Assembly (NCBI GenBank): GCA_017464425.1
Contig: JAFUDX010000002.1
Location: forward strand, 1-64,000
Direction of reading: 5' to 3'
Length of the DNA stretch: 64,000 nucleotides
Origin: Treponema sp.
GTDB lineage: Bacteria; Spirochaetota; Spirochaetia; Treponematales; Treponemataceae
The position numbers and the translations under genes were made by a program. Positions 17,521 through 26,438 of the stretch are shown here, one piece after another. Position 1 is the stretch's first letter, and every line of letters starts with the position of its first letter. The notes beneath the pieces are model-generated. The model was not told the origin of the DNA, did not search any database, and worked only from the letters and a program-made list of their open reading frames with translations.

Positions 17521-19185
17521 TTACGCATCATTGAATTCTGACACCAGCGCACTCACCGTAGCCTTCGCGTCGCCGTAAATCATCACGGTGTTGTCGTTCG
17601 TGAACAGCGGGTTCTCCACGCCGGAAAATCCCGTACCCTTACCGCGCTTCAGCACGAAGACCGTCCGCGCCTCATGCGCGTTCACAATCGGCATACCGTA
17701 GAGCGGGCTTGACTCGTCGTTGATAGCGTCGGGGTTCACGACATCGTTCGCACCGATGACAATCGCCACATCCACATTGCTCATCTGCGGGTTCATCTCG
17801 TCGGCGTTTTTCACCTTTTGCTGCACCGCCCGCCGGCTTTCGCTCACGTCGGCATATTGCTCGCGGACAGTCGCGAACACGTCATGAATGTACTCCTCGT
17901 CGCCGAACGCAGCGGCCAGCCTCTGCTCCTGGTCGCTTTCCAGGAACTCGGCAATCGTGCCGTAGAACGCGCTGCGGTACACCGTGTAATTCGCATACGT
18001 GATGTCGCCGTCGGCGTCCTCCCCGTGCTTTGAAAGCTGCTCCTTCAAGGAGCGGGCGCTCTGATACAGCTCCACCGGGTCGGCGCCGTCCCAGAGGTCG
18101 AACAAGCCGCTTTCTTCCATGCTGGCGACATTCTTGTACAAGAGCTCGTCCAAGAGCGCCAGCCGGTAGATGTCCCAGAGCGAAATCGAGTTGTAGTCGC
18201 TGTAGCGCTTCGGCGGGTACTTGACGATGACGCAGCCCTGCTCGTCGCGCGGGATTTTGATGTCGCGCACGCTGCCGTCATCGAGCCTGCACCCTTTCAG
18301 CGTGACGAAGCCGTTGGATACCACCACCTGCGGATTTCCGAAGCGCCTCAGAATCGGCACGAGCACGAACTGCCCGTAATACTTGCCGTCGATTTTCAGC
18401 ACCAGCGGCAGGCGGCGCAGGTAGCCGTCCTTGTCCGGCGACGCGTTCACGAAGCCGGCGCTGCGGGCGCGCACCATGAACGGCACAATCGTCGGAAGCA
18501 CGCCCTTGTAGTCATAGGTAACCGTGTCGCCGTCGCTCGCGACGTTTTTCAGCGAGATGTAGTTGCCGATGTACGCTTTCTCTTCCTTGTCGTCCACTGG
18601 GTAGGCATCGTCAATCGTAAGCGTGAGGTATGCGTTCTCAAAAAACTGGATTGAATCCGCAAGGATTGCGTCCACGTCGCGCACCGCCTGCCCGATGGTG
18701 GCGTTCAGGTTCTCCTTTGCGTCCTCGGTAATGCCGAGCAGATAGCCCGCCGCTTTCTCCGCGTCGCGCGCGTCCAGCGACTCATTCGCGTAGCCGGAAA
18801 GCATTTCGCCAATGCCGGTGTTGATGCTCGAAAAGCCCTCGTCGATGACCTGCGGCAGCTCCTCGCTCAGGTACTGCTCGTCAACCTTGCGCTGGCTTTT
18901 GTCGAGGAAGCTCAAATCGAAGACGACCGCCTCAGTCTCAAAGTCCTTGAGCACGTCGAGCATTCCGGCGTAGACGTCGCGGCCGAACGGCCAGGTGCCG
19001 ATGGCGTCAATCGAGCCGTCGTCAACGTTAATCATAATCACGTCGCGCCGCTCCTCCAGCGGCTTGAGCGGACGCTGGAACCAGTCGGCGACCTTCCTGT
19101 CCATGTCGGGAACGACAAAAACAGCGAGCGCCGCAATCGCCACAAACAGAAGCGCCTCAACAGCAGGAACAATCAGTTTCTTCAT
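17521..19185 (-). CDS. Chimeric gene: truncated CHASE2 sensor fused to PntB C-terminus (pntB fragment 2)
   Basis: A 554-residue ORF. The start at 19185 (MKKLIVPAVEALLF..) begins a signal-anchor helix. The CHASE2 extracytoplasmic sensor domain follows: IMINVDDGSIDAIGTWPFGR, AVVFDLSFLDKS, long helical insert, PFMVRARSAGFVNASPDKDG, RRLPLVLKIDGKYY, IVKYPPKRY. After about residue 460 the sequence switches in frame to ADEMNPQMSNVDVAIVIG and the last 94 residues are PntB up to its stop codon (...ALVSEFNDA). CHASE2 proteins usually continue with membrane helices and a cyclase or kinase domain, which are missing. The junction near 17815 has TTTTCA microhomology. The PntB part is an incomplete NADP-binding domain. 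The gene is GC-richer than its neighbours. Confidence 0.85.
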   Translation of the reverse strand: MKKLIVPAVEALLFVAIAALAVFVVPDMDRKVADWFQRPLKPLEERRDVIMINVDDGSIDAIGTWPFGRDVYAGMLDVLKDFETEAVVFDLSFLDKSQRKVDEQYLSEELPQVIDEGFSSINTGIGEMLSGYANESLDARDAEKAAGYLLGITEDAKENLNATIGQAVRDVDAILADSIQFFENAYLTLTIDDAYPVDDKEEKAYIGNYISLKNVASDGDTVTYDYKGVLPTIVPFMVRARSAGFVNASPDKDGYLRRLPLVLKIDGKYYGQFVLVPILRRFGNPQVVVSNGFVTLKGCRLDDGSVRDIKIPRDEQGCVIVKYPPKRYSDYNSISLWDIYRLALLDELLYKNVASMEESGLFDLWDGADPVELYQSARSLKEQLSKHGEDADGDITYANYTVYRSAFYGTIAEFLESDQEQRLAAAFGDEEYIHDVFATVREQYADVSESRRAVQQKVKNADEMNPQMSNVDVAIVIGANDVVNPDAINDESSPLYGMPIVNAHEARTVFVLKRGKGTGFSGVENPLFTNDNTVMIYGDAKATVSALVSEFNDA

Positions 19186-19309
19186 AGCAGCCCCATTATA
19201 GAAAAAACCCGCACGCTCGTCATGCAAAATTGCCCCAAAATCGCAGAAAAAGCGCATTTTCTTTCGCGAGCGCGGGGGCTTACTGTTGCATTTCCCGCCG
19301 CACAAAAAA

Positions 19310-19343
19310 AGCGGCAGCCACTCCGCGCGGAATGGCTGCCGTT
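19310..19343 (-). terminator. Terminator downstream of the beta-helix lipoprotein
   Basis: Stem AACGGCAGCCA and near-complement GCGGCAGCCA around a GC-rich loop, with seven T following on the minus strand. It is about 250 nt after the stop at 19596 and upstream of the CHASE2 start. Confidence 0.7.
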
Positions 19344-19435
19344 TGCTTATGCGCTGCCCTTATTTCACCTAAGCAGACGGACAGGCAGGGACATGGCTCA
19401 CGCACTAAAAAGCGCGGACTCCACAAACTGACCTG

Positions 19436-19465
19436 TCATTGCCCGGCTTGACCGGGCAATCTCAC
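19436..19465. repeat. Dispersed palindromic repeat (copy 2)
   Basis: ATTGCCCGGCTTGACCGGGCAAT palindrome followed by a second imperfect hairpin (GGATTCCCGCGTCAAGCGCG). The stretch 19344-19595 otherwise holds no gene that I can support. Confidence 0.55.
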
Positions 19466-19595
19466 GCTGGGGGATTCCCGCGTCAAGCGCGATAATGACA
19501 GAATGCTGCGCGGGAATGACATCCGCCGTCTGTTTGCATGACATTCACTGTTTGCATCTCGTATACTGTCGGCATGGCGAACCACACTTTGCCTG

Positions 19596-22500
19596 TTAGA
19601 ACTCGCGGATGGCGAGGACATAAATAGAATCACTAGTTTTTTCATCAGTACCAATATAAAGCGGAGAATCAAAGCGCATTGTATAGGCTTCAGTGCAATA
19701 AGAGTAATTTTCATACTGACTTGAAGAAAAATAATCGTAATAATTATCGCCAGAACTTGTTTTGACAAGCGTACCGCCACAAAGGCTTATAGCAGAATTT
19801 ACATCTGTCACAACTTTTCCAAGCTGCAATAATTCTGCAATAGAAGGAAGATACCAGTTATCTTCGTAGTTTGTTCCGCTGACATGGCTTTCTGTCTGGT
19901 TTTTGTAATTTATTCCAAAATAGAATGCAGGGTATCTAGCGGCAGTGCCTGTATCGTTCGTGTAGTAGTTATTGCTAGAATCTGTTTGAGTCGGCAAGTA
20001 CGCTGCGATTTGAGAGAGATTGTCGCTTCCGTTTTTGTCCGCAGTATCAGGGAATGTGTAATTTCCTGCAGTAGTCTCGTAGTTGAATATACCCTCATTT
20101 GGAGCACATTCTATAGGTTCTACTAATACATTCCAGGCATTGCCTGGATTACTGCCGTTAGGATCACCACACCAGAGGTCCTTCGTCTGCACCAAGCCAA
20201 CGCCAAGAGTACGCTCAGTTGTCGTATCTGCGTTTCCATTTGAATCAGGACTATTCAAACCTTTTCCTTTGTAGAAAATTACAGCAATAGCCGCCGCTTT
20301 TTCTTCATCACTCAGCGTCAAGCCGTCTGTATAAGGCGTAGCCGAACCGTCAGAGAATACAATGTCATACACAGCTTTCTCTTCTGTCGGTTTTTTCGTT
20401 CCAAAGAAGATTTTCTTTAATTTTCCTTCTGTTGTTATATTCCAGAAATCACTATCACTTACCGCAAACTTTTCGTATTCCGCCGCCAGCGTTGTGTCAG
20501 AATCTGCCGCCACTTCAAGAAGTTCGGTTCCTGCTGTGTATTCCTCCGGCGTTATTGTGGCTACAGGTGGCTCACCCGTAAGGCTTCCTGCAATGGTAAT
20601 GGTGCCTGAAACAAACACATCGTTGTCTTCTGCCACTACGGCACTTCCGCCCATGCTGAATGTCCCAGTACTGCCATTGTAATTGTACTGGTAGACGCCA
20701 TTTCCATCATTTGTTGCAGTGTTTCCGCTGATGCTGCCGCCAGTCATGTTAAAGATGCCCGCAGAAGCGATATAGACTCCGCCACCCTGATATGTAGTCG
20801 TGTTGTCTGTGAGGCTTCCGCCCTTCATGTCAAAAGTACCTGAGGAAATAAAGACAGCTCCGCCTCCGCCGTAGCTAGTGGCTTCTGACTTATTGCAAGA
20901 AATGGCTCCGTCAATCATCTCAAAAGTTGAGCCACCGTTGATGTAGACTCCTCCGCCATATCCGTTATAGGTGGTGCTGGAGTTTCCATTGTCAGAAGTG
21001 CTTCCTCCGATGGTTCCGCCATTCATGGTAAACTTTACATTTTCGCCGTAAATGCAGACTCCTCCTCCGTAGCCCTTGCATGTGTTTTCGGAAATGCTTC
21101 CGCCATTCATCACAAAGCTTGCAGAGCCTGAATAGTCATACACAAGAACTCCTCCACCGCCAAAGCTTCCGTCGGTATTGGCAAAGCCTGTGTTTCCGCT
21201 TATGCTTCCGCCGTTCATAGTCACAGTCGTTTCAAAAGTTCCTTCTATAGAATCTGTTCCACAAGGATAGATACAGACACCGCCGCCATAGCCGGTGTTT
21301 CCGGAAATTTCCGCACCTTCTTCTATCGTAAGATTAGAGCCGAAAGAGACATACACGCCGCCGCCATAGCCATTTGCGTAGTTTTTCGTGACTACCGCTC
21401 CGCTAGAAAGGGTAATGCTTGCTTCAAAGGGCTTTTCTGTATCGCCATCTGAATAAACTCCGCCCACCTGGATTCCGCCGCCTAGGTTGTCACTCTCGTT
21501 GCTTAAAACTGCGCATCCGCCTGTGACCGTAAGGTTTTTGATGGTTACAGGAACAGATGTTTCTATCACAAGAGCCGTTCCGATGTTATTTTCGCTGTCA
21601 GGAAGATTGTCTGTGTCGCCGTCCCAGCCTGCGTTTATCTTGTCGGTGCTGCTTCCGCTCTTACCTTCAAGGGTGATGGAAGCCGCCTTGATTTTTGTGA
21701 GCGTGCCGCCTTCCACAGAATCCGCGATGGTCTGGACATAGGTGAGCTCGCCGTCTATGTAAATGGTGTAGTCTATGGTTGGGTCGTTCCAGCCGTTTAT
21801 CAGGCTCACCGCATAGTCAATTGAAAGAGCGTCTTCACTCAATCCGTTACAGGTAAGGTTATTTCCGCTCGGACTTACCGTTACCGAATTTGCATAGGCC
21901 GCATAGAGAGTCTTGTTCCCTGCGCTGCCCTTCGCGATTTCCGTGACCGGGCTTCCCGTAAAATCTGCGCTCTCATACCAGCCCGCAAAGGCATAGCCTT
22001 CTTTTTTCATCTTGGGCAGGGTGAGAGCCTCGCTTTTTCTGGAATATTTGTCTGTGAGGACGGTGTTTGTGCTTGCAGGCACACCGCCATTTGTCTCATA
22101 AGTGATTGTGTAGATTTCGTTCAGATCCAGGGTCAACTTCGCCGTGGTGGTGATTCCCTCTTTTACGCGGACGATGTTTTCCACCGTGTTGAGCCTTCCA
22201 ACTTCATCAACTCCAAAGAACTCGAACAGAAGATAGTAGCTTCCGCTTTCAAGTCTTTCGGCCTCGGCTGACGCAGAACGGCTGAATGTGACGGATTTCT
22301 TTCCGTCAGAGCCTTGAACCGGGGTAAGCTCACTGCCTGCCAGAAGTTCTTCATTGCCGGCCTTTTTCAGGGAAACAGAAACTTTGTCTGCTTCTCCTGT
22401 GAATTCCACTGTTATGCTCATGCCGCCGTAGCTTGTTGCTGGCGTGAGGGTGAATGATATGGGATTGATTTTTCCTTTTTCAATTTCTGCCCTTGTCTCA

Positions 22501-22910
22501 CCGTAAAAAGTCACTCCGTTGAGAGTGGCGGAAAGGGTAAGGAGCCAGTTTCCTGCTTCTATGGGAATGGATTTTCCTGAAAGTTCAGCAAGGCTTTCTG
22601 CCTGGGCAAGGGTCACAGCCTCTGTGTCGGTGGCGGTGTCGGAGTCCGTGCCCTCGCCTATGGTCTTTCCGCTAAGGACAAGGTCTGTGAGTTTTTCTGT
22701 GCTGTAGTCGTCTGCGTTCGGGGCAATGCTCCGTGCCTGTACAGTTTTTGCGTTTATGCTGATGTAGGTCTTTCCGTCTGCAGAATCGCGGCTTGCGTCC
22801 GTGCCGTTGATGCCGTTTGAGCATGAGGCAAGGAGCAGGGCAAGTATTGCGGGCAGGTGGAGCAGCCCGAAAATCCGTTTTGCTGTATTTGTATTCTTCA
22901 GTTCTTTCAT
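19596..22910 (-). CDS. Large surface lipoprotein with InlB-type repeat, beta-helix and DUF1566/Lcl-like C-terminus
   Basis: 1104 residues. The signal peptide ends in the lipobox LLASC (Cys about residue 30). Domains in order: beta-sandwich segments (about 45-265), one Listeria-Bacteroides (InlB B/Flg_new) repeat (YTITYETNGG...GYAFAGWYESADFTG, about 270-340), and a right-handed parallel beta-helix of MNGGSISGNT..GGGVYI repeats (about 480-780). A C-terminal region with NYEDNWYLPSIAELLQLGK and FSSSQYE..TMRFDSP..LAIREF matches the DUF1566/Lcl C-type-lectin-like fold. It is likely anchored in the outer membrane as an adhesin or carbohydrate binder. It probably forms an operon with the lipoprotein gene 12 nt upstream. 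Confidence 0.85.
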   Translation of the reverse strand: MKELKNTNTAKRIFGLLHLPAILALLLASCSNGINGTDASRDSADGKTYISINAKTVQARSIAPNADDYSTEKLTDLVLSGKTIGEGTDSDTATDTEAVTLAQAESLAELSGKSIPIEAGNWLLTLSATLNGVTFYGETRAEIEKGKINPISFTLTPATSYGGMSITVEFTGEADKVSVSLKKAGNEELLAGSELTPVQGSDGKKSVTFSRSASAEAERLESGSYYLLFEFFGVDEVGRLNTVENIVRVKEGITTTAKLTLDLNEIYTITYETNGGVPASTNTVLTDKYSRKSEALTLPKMKKEGYAFAGWYESADFTGSPVTEIAKGSAGNKTLYAAYANSVTVSPSGNNLTCNGLSEDALSIDYAVSLINGWNDPTIDYTIYIDGELTYVQTIADSVEGGTLTKIKAASITLEGKSGSSTDKINAGWDGDTDNLPDSENNIGTALVIETSVPVTIKNLTVTGGCAVLSNESDNLGGGIQVGGVYSDGDTEKPFEASITLSSGAVVTKNYANGYGGGVYVSFGSNLTIEEGAEISGNTGYGGGVCIYPCGTDSIEGTFETTVTMNGGSISGNTGFANTDGSFGGGGVLVYDYSGSASFVMNGGSISENTCKGYGGGVCIYGENVKFTMNGGTIGGSTSDNGNSSTTYNGYGGGVYINGGSTFEMIDGAISCNKSEATSYGGGGAVFISSGTFDMKGGSLTDNTTTYQGGGVYIASAGIFNMTGGSISGNTATNDGNGVYQYNYNGSTGTFSMGGSAVVAEDNDVFVSGTITIAGSLTGEPPVATITPEEYTAGTELLEVAADSDTTLAAEYEKFAVSDSDFWNITTEGKLKKIFFGTKKPTEEKAVYDIVFSDGSATPYTDGLTLSDEEKAAAIAVIFYKGKGLNSPDSNGNADTTTERTLGVGLVQTKDLWCGDPNGSNPGNAWNVLVEPIECAPNEGIFNYETTAGNYTFPDTADKNGSDNLSQIAAYLPTQTDSSNNYYTNDTGTAARYPAFYFGINYKNQTESHVSGTNYEDNWYLPSIAELLQLGKVVTDVNSAISLCGGTLVKTSSGDNYYDYFSSSQYENYSYCTEAYTMRFDSPLYIGTDEKTSDSIYVLAIREF

Positions 22911-22922
22911 CTGCTTCTCTCC

Positions 22923-23972
22923 TTACTCTACCGTGATGTGCGCTTCGTACGAGTAGTATTCGTACTGGGCCGGGGTGTCTTCCGTGGCTTCCACGAGGAC
23001 TTTTTTCGCAATCAGGGAGATATCGTAAGTGCCTGCCGCTTTTCCCCGCGTTTCGAACTGGAAAGTATTTTGCACGCTTGATGTGGCGGTCACTTCCTCG
23101 CCGTCCAGCTTCCAGGTATAGCTTTCGTAGCCTTCATCTGCGGTAAAGTAGTAGATGATGATTCCCTTGTCAATGTTCGTTTCGTCTTTTTCTACCGTTA
23201 CGGAAATATCGCCGGATTCTTCCACGGTGATTGTGGCAGAAATTTCTGTGACTGGAACTTCCTTCCATTTTGCGTAAAGTGTAAGCTCTGCCGTTACGGG
23301 AGAGTCAAAATCGTAGGGAGTTTCAGAAAGGGTCTCGCCTCCGTCCGCAGATGTGTACCAGCCCTCAAAGAAATAGGACGCGGTCTCGCTGGAGGCTCTT
23401 GAAGGCTCTTCCGGCTCCGCAAGTTTTTCGCCTTCTGTGCATGAGGCAGGGGCGGTGTAGCCTTCTTCCCACTGGCCGCCGTCCAGCACGAAGGTTATGG
23501 TGTATTCTGTTGGCTCCGGCTCAACTGGTTCTGGCTCGGCTGGCTCAGTTTTCTTCATCACTAGGGAAAGGCTGTTCTTACCTTCCTGGATTGTGATTTC
23601 TTCGGATCTTCCCGTGTAGAGAATGACTTTTTCACCGTCGGTCACACGGTAAGCCGAGCCTTCTGCATAAAGACTTATTCCCACAGGAATGTCATCAAAA
23701 ACTGCCGTTGCACCTTCCATTACTGGAAGGGTTTTCTTTGCCGTGTAATCGCCTTTCAGATCAATCTCAAAATAGAGGCCTTCCATTTCTTCCGCTGTTA
23801 GTGTGCGGGCTGCGGCCCGTGACTGGGAAGCGAGGAAAATCTTATCTGCCGTTTCTCCGTCAATGCTGAATGTAATTCTGCCAGCCCCGCTGTTTTCAAA
23901 AAGCGAGCAGCCCGCGATAAAGACCGCCGCCGCCAAAATCACCGCAATCGCGGATTTTATTGAATTGCTCAT
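22923..23972 (-). CDS. Lipoprotein with InlB-type repeat
   Basis: 349 residues with signal peptide and lipobox FIAGC (Cys about residue 22). An N-terminal beta domain (ITFSIDGETADKIFLA...) resembles the start of the downstream larger lipoprotein. A Glu/Pro-rich linker (EPAEPEPVEPEPTE) and an InlB/Flg_new repeat (YTITFVLDGGQWEEGY..FFEGWYTSADGG..LTLYAKW, about 155-235) follow. The C-terminus has Ig-like sequence (YTWKLDGEEVTAT). It is exported and membrane-anchored; role in adhesion inferred. It is the first gene of the pair. Confidence 0.8.
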   Translation of the reverse strand: MSNSIKSAIAVILAAAVFIAGCSLFENSGAGRITFSIDGETADKIFLASQSRAAARTLTAEEMEGLYFEIDLKGDYTAKKTLPVMEGATAVFDDIPVGISLYAEGSAYRVTDGEKVILYTGRSEEITIQEGKNSLSLVMKKTEPAEPEPVEPEPTEYTITFVLDGGQWEEGYTAPASCTEGEKLAEPEEPSRASSETASYFFEGWYTSADGGETLSETPYDFDSPVTAELTLYAKWKEVPVTEISATITVEESGDISVTVEKDETNIDKGIIIYYFTADEGYESYTWKLDGEEVTATSSVQNTFQFETRGKAAGTYDISLIAKKVLVEATEDTPAQYEYYSYEAHITVE

Positions 23973-24175
23973 TGCAAACCTCCTAATGCGTGGTTATGAA
24001 AAAATGCCCCTGCCGACCGCGCGGGCAGAACGCCGCGAGATGGCAAGGGCAGTTTTATGAGAAAATTGGTTGTGTTGATTGGGAAAAATGTATTTAGCGC
24101 AACGGTGGCTGACCGCGTTATGCCGCTTTTGGTAGCGTGTGCGGCGCAAAGCCGCACAGGGCAGAGTTCGCCCTG

Positions 24176-24262
24176 AGCCAGTAGCCAGTAGCCAGTAGCC
24201 AGTAGCCAGTAGCCAGTAGCCAGTAGCCAGTAGCCAGTAGCCAGTAGCCAGTAGCCAGTAGC
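24176..24262. repeat. Heptanucleotide tandem repeat, about 12 copies
   Basis: The unit AGCCAGT is repeated without interruption for 87 bp. Because 21 bp is three units, the minus strand reads LLATGYW repeatedly in one frame, but no good gene signals accompany that frame. Confidence 0.95.
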
Positions 24263-24410
24263 ATTATGGGGGCGGCGGGGAGCGTGTCAAGTGGTTTGGC
24301 GAAAAAAGGTGCAATTTTTTCGCTACTTAGACGACAGCCGCACACGGTTTTGCGTTGCATAGCAATAGTATAACACAGACTGATAAGAATTTCCATAGCA
24401 AAAAAGTAAA

Positions 24411-24450
24411 AACAAAGCCTTGCCGCACTTTGCACGACAAGGCTTTGTTT
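24411..24450. terminator. Strong hairpin upstream of the lipoprotein operon
   Basis: AACAAAGCCTTG pairs with CAAGGCTTTGTT across a 16-nt loop. T-rich on the plus side. It may insulate the lipoprotein genes from the IS200 remnant. Confidence 0.6.
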
Positions 24451-24506
24451 GTTACGGCGCATGAGCCGGTGAAAATATGAAGCGAAGCGTAATATTTTCA
24501 CAATAA

Positions 24507-25229
24507 ACCACCTGCTATGCGGGTGGTGGGCAAAAGCTTATAGCAAAAAAAACTTTCCTCGAAGGTGTACAATAGGTTGTTCAAGTCTATTGCGTAACGC
24601 CAAGGAGGAAAGTAAATGGCAAATATCAGAGATACGCTGAGCCATACCAAGTGGCTCTGTAAATATCATATAGTATTCTTGTATCTGACGATACCAACCG
24701 AAATATCGCCGTAAGGCAATATACGGTCAATACAAGGAAAGTATCGGCAAGATACTAAGACAGCTCTGCAATTACAAGGGCGTCGAGATAATCGAAGGTC
24801 ATCTTATGCCGGACCACATCCATATACTCGTAAGTATACCACCGAAGTACAGTGTGTCGCAATTCATGGGATACCTGAAAGGCAAGAGCAGCCTGATGAT
24901 TTTCGACAAGCATGCGAATCTGAAATACAAATTCGGCAACAGGCATTTCTGGAGTGAGGGGTATTATGTGAGCACGGTAGGACTCAACGAGGCTACAATC
25001 CGAAAGTATATCGCTGAGCAGGAAGCTCACGATATAGCGATGGATAAGCTCACGACAAAAGAGTACGAAGACCCTTTCAAGGGTAGTAGGTAGTACGAAC
25101 GCCCCTTCAGGGGCTGCGACGAGTCAATCAGCAATAGACTTGAACATCAGTGAAAGCCGGGACTTAAGTCTCAGCTTGGGAACCGAGACTTATAGGCTGT
25201 GTTCAAACCACCCGTTTGACGGGTGGTTT
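24507..25229 (+). mobile_element. IS200/IS605-family element, decayed
   Basis: An imperfect hairpin at the left end (ACCACCTGC..GCGGGTGGT, 24507-24527), a perfect hairpin at the right end (AAACCACCC..GGGTGGTTT, 25205-25229) and a single tnpA-like reading frame between them are the hallmarks of an IS200 element. TnpA binds such hairpins as single strands. No tnpB is present. Exact cleavage sites outside the hairpins cannot be fixed here. Confidence 0.8.
24616..25093 (+). pseudogene. tnpA: IS200-type TnpA transposase, frameshifted
   Basis: A HUH-superfamily (Y1) transposase. The first frame reads MANIRDTLSHTKWLCKYHIVF and stops at 24709. The rest of the protein (KYRRKAIYGQYKESIGKILR..., the metal-binding MPDHIHIL, and the catalytic-Tyr segment EATIRKYIAEQ) is in another frame from about 24698. 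A small indel near 24680-24697 therefore splits the gene. The C-terminus AMDKLTTKEYEDPFKGSR is complete. It is probably inactive unless supplied with TnpA in trans. Confidence 0.85.
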
Positions 25230-25269
25230 GTGATTGGTGGTTTCGCGAGCCTCAACCACCACAATGTTT

Positions 25270-25322
25270 GTCATGCCGAACTTGTTTCGGCATCTGAGAT
25301 TCTGAACCAAGTTCAGAATGAC
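25270..25322. repeat. Dispersed two-hairpin intergenic repeat (copy 2)
   Basis: Same structure as 1944-1996 (GTCATGCCGAACTTG..., then GATTCTGAACC...). Two further short-loop hairpins follow directly: CAAATCGCAAAGCGATTTG and GCGAGTTTGCC-AAC-GGCAAACTCGC (25324-25372). Confidence 0.7.
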
Positions 25323-25556
25323 GACAAATCGCAAAGCGATTTGCCTGCGAGTTTGCCAACGGCAAACTCGCACATTATCTCTTACTGGTCATTAAACTCA
25401 CTAACGAGCGCGCTCACCGTAGCTTTCGCATCTCCGTAAATCATCACGGTGTTGTCGTTCGTGAGCAGCGGGTTCTCCACGCCGGAAAATCCCGTGCCCT
25501 TGCCGCGCTTCAACACGAAGACCGTTCTCGCCTCATGCGCGTTCACAATCGGCATA

Positions 25557-25665
25557 CTTCGACATCCGTGTCGTTACGAGAACTTCGTTCTCGCAGATTT
25601 TTCTCTCTTTCTAAGCAACGCGACATCCGTGTCGCGCTAACATCAAACATTTTTCTGCCTTTTTC
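25557..25665. repeat. Miniature element R2, copy b
   Basis: Same position in pntB and same three hairpins as copy a (GACATCCGTGTC, GAGAACTTCGTTCTC, CGCGACATCCGTGTCGCG). Confidence 0.7.
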
Positions 25666-25818
25666 GTCGTTGATTGCGTCGGGGTTCACGACATCGTTCG
25701 CACTGATGACAATCGCCACATCCACATTGCTCATCTGCGGGTTCATCTCGTCGGCGGTCTTAAGCTGCTCGTACGGAACATTCGCCTCGGCAAGAAGAAC
25801 ATTCATGTGTCCCGGCAT

Positions 25819-25881
25819 ACGTCGCTTCGCTCCGTTTGCATGAGAAGAAATTATTTAACACGCCGCTTTCGCGGCTAGCGC
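25819..25881. repeat. Miniature element R3, short form, copy b (63 bp)
   Basis: ACGTCGCTTCGCTCCG...GGCTAGCGC between duplicated AT in pntB fragment 3, at the same site as 10509-10571. Confidence 0.7.
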
Positions 25882-26235
25882 ATACGGCCCGCGACCGGGT
25901 GAATCGCAAAGTTCACCTCCGCGCCGTTCGCCTCAAGCTTGTCGCACAACTCCTTGACCGCGTGCTGTGCCTGCGCGACCGCCATGCCGTAGCCCGGAAC
26001 GAACACCACATTCTTCGCCGCCTCCAGAATCATGTACGCGTCCTCAACGCTCATCGCTTTCGGTTCTTTTGCAGGACCCGCCGCACCCTTCTTCTTTGAG
26101 CCGCCAAAACTCTTGAACAAGAGGCTTCCGAATGTGCGGTTCATCGCCTTACACATAATCAGCGTCAAAATCAAGCCAGACACGCCGATCAAGCAGCCCG
26201 AAACGACCAAGACCGTGTTGTTGATTGCGAATAGA

Positions 26236-26362
26236 TATACAAAGGGGGAAGTCTCCCCCTCGCTTCAAAGCCTACGGCTTTTCCGCTACCCCCTCTGCGG
26301 GGGACACCCCCGCAACGCCCCCGACAGAATGGTAAAATTGCTTCACAATTTTTTTTATCGTA
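26236..26362. repeat. GC-rich hairpin repeat R1, copy b
   Basis: Contains GGGGGAAGTCTCCCCC, GCCTACGGCTTTTCCGC, CCCCCTCTGCGGGGGACACC and CGCAACGCCCCCG, then the AATTGC..CAATTTT tail and TTATCGTACCCGC, which is also found after copy a. It separates pntB fragment 3 from the CBASS genes. Confidence 0.8.
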
Positions 26363-26438
26363 CCCGCCCAAGCCCACCCAAAAACTCAGGCTTCATCTGA
26401 CAAGTTACATATGTTCTTATAAAACTTAACCAATTAAA

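Larger units (their letters stand above)
25382..26229 (-). pseudogene. pntB 3' fragment 3 (C-terminal ~232 residues, two insertions)
   Basis: Keeps the stop codon and the C-terminus ...ALVSEFNDQ. It is readable through MPGHMNVLLAEANVPYEQLKTADEMN and the PKAMSVEDAYMILEAAKNVVFVPGYGMAV segment up to INNTVLVVSG. It is broken by R2 (25557-25665) and R3 (25819-25881) and cut at base 26229, where repeat R1 begins. The cut and both insertions are at the same pntB positions as in fragment 1, so the two fragments share an already broken ancestor. Most differences from intact pntB are synonymous. Non-functional as PntB. Confidence 0.9.

Noticed and set aside
19596..22910. Diversity-generating retroelement
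   Set aside because: A suitable C-terminal domain is present, but there is no reverse transcriptase, template repeat or Avd gene nearby.
24176..24262. CRISPR array
   Set aside because: The units are 7 bp without spacers. No cas genes or 25-40 bp spaced repeats exist anywhere in the window.
24118..24501. Protein with LLATGYW repeats on the minus strand
   Set aside because: The repeat is explained by the AGCCAGT tandem tract. The frame has no ribosome binding site and overlaps a terminator-like hairpin.
24507..25229. IS605-type element with tnpB
   Set aside because: Only a tnpA-like frame of about 150 residues fits between the end hairpins; no TnpB motifs are present.
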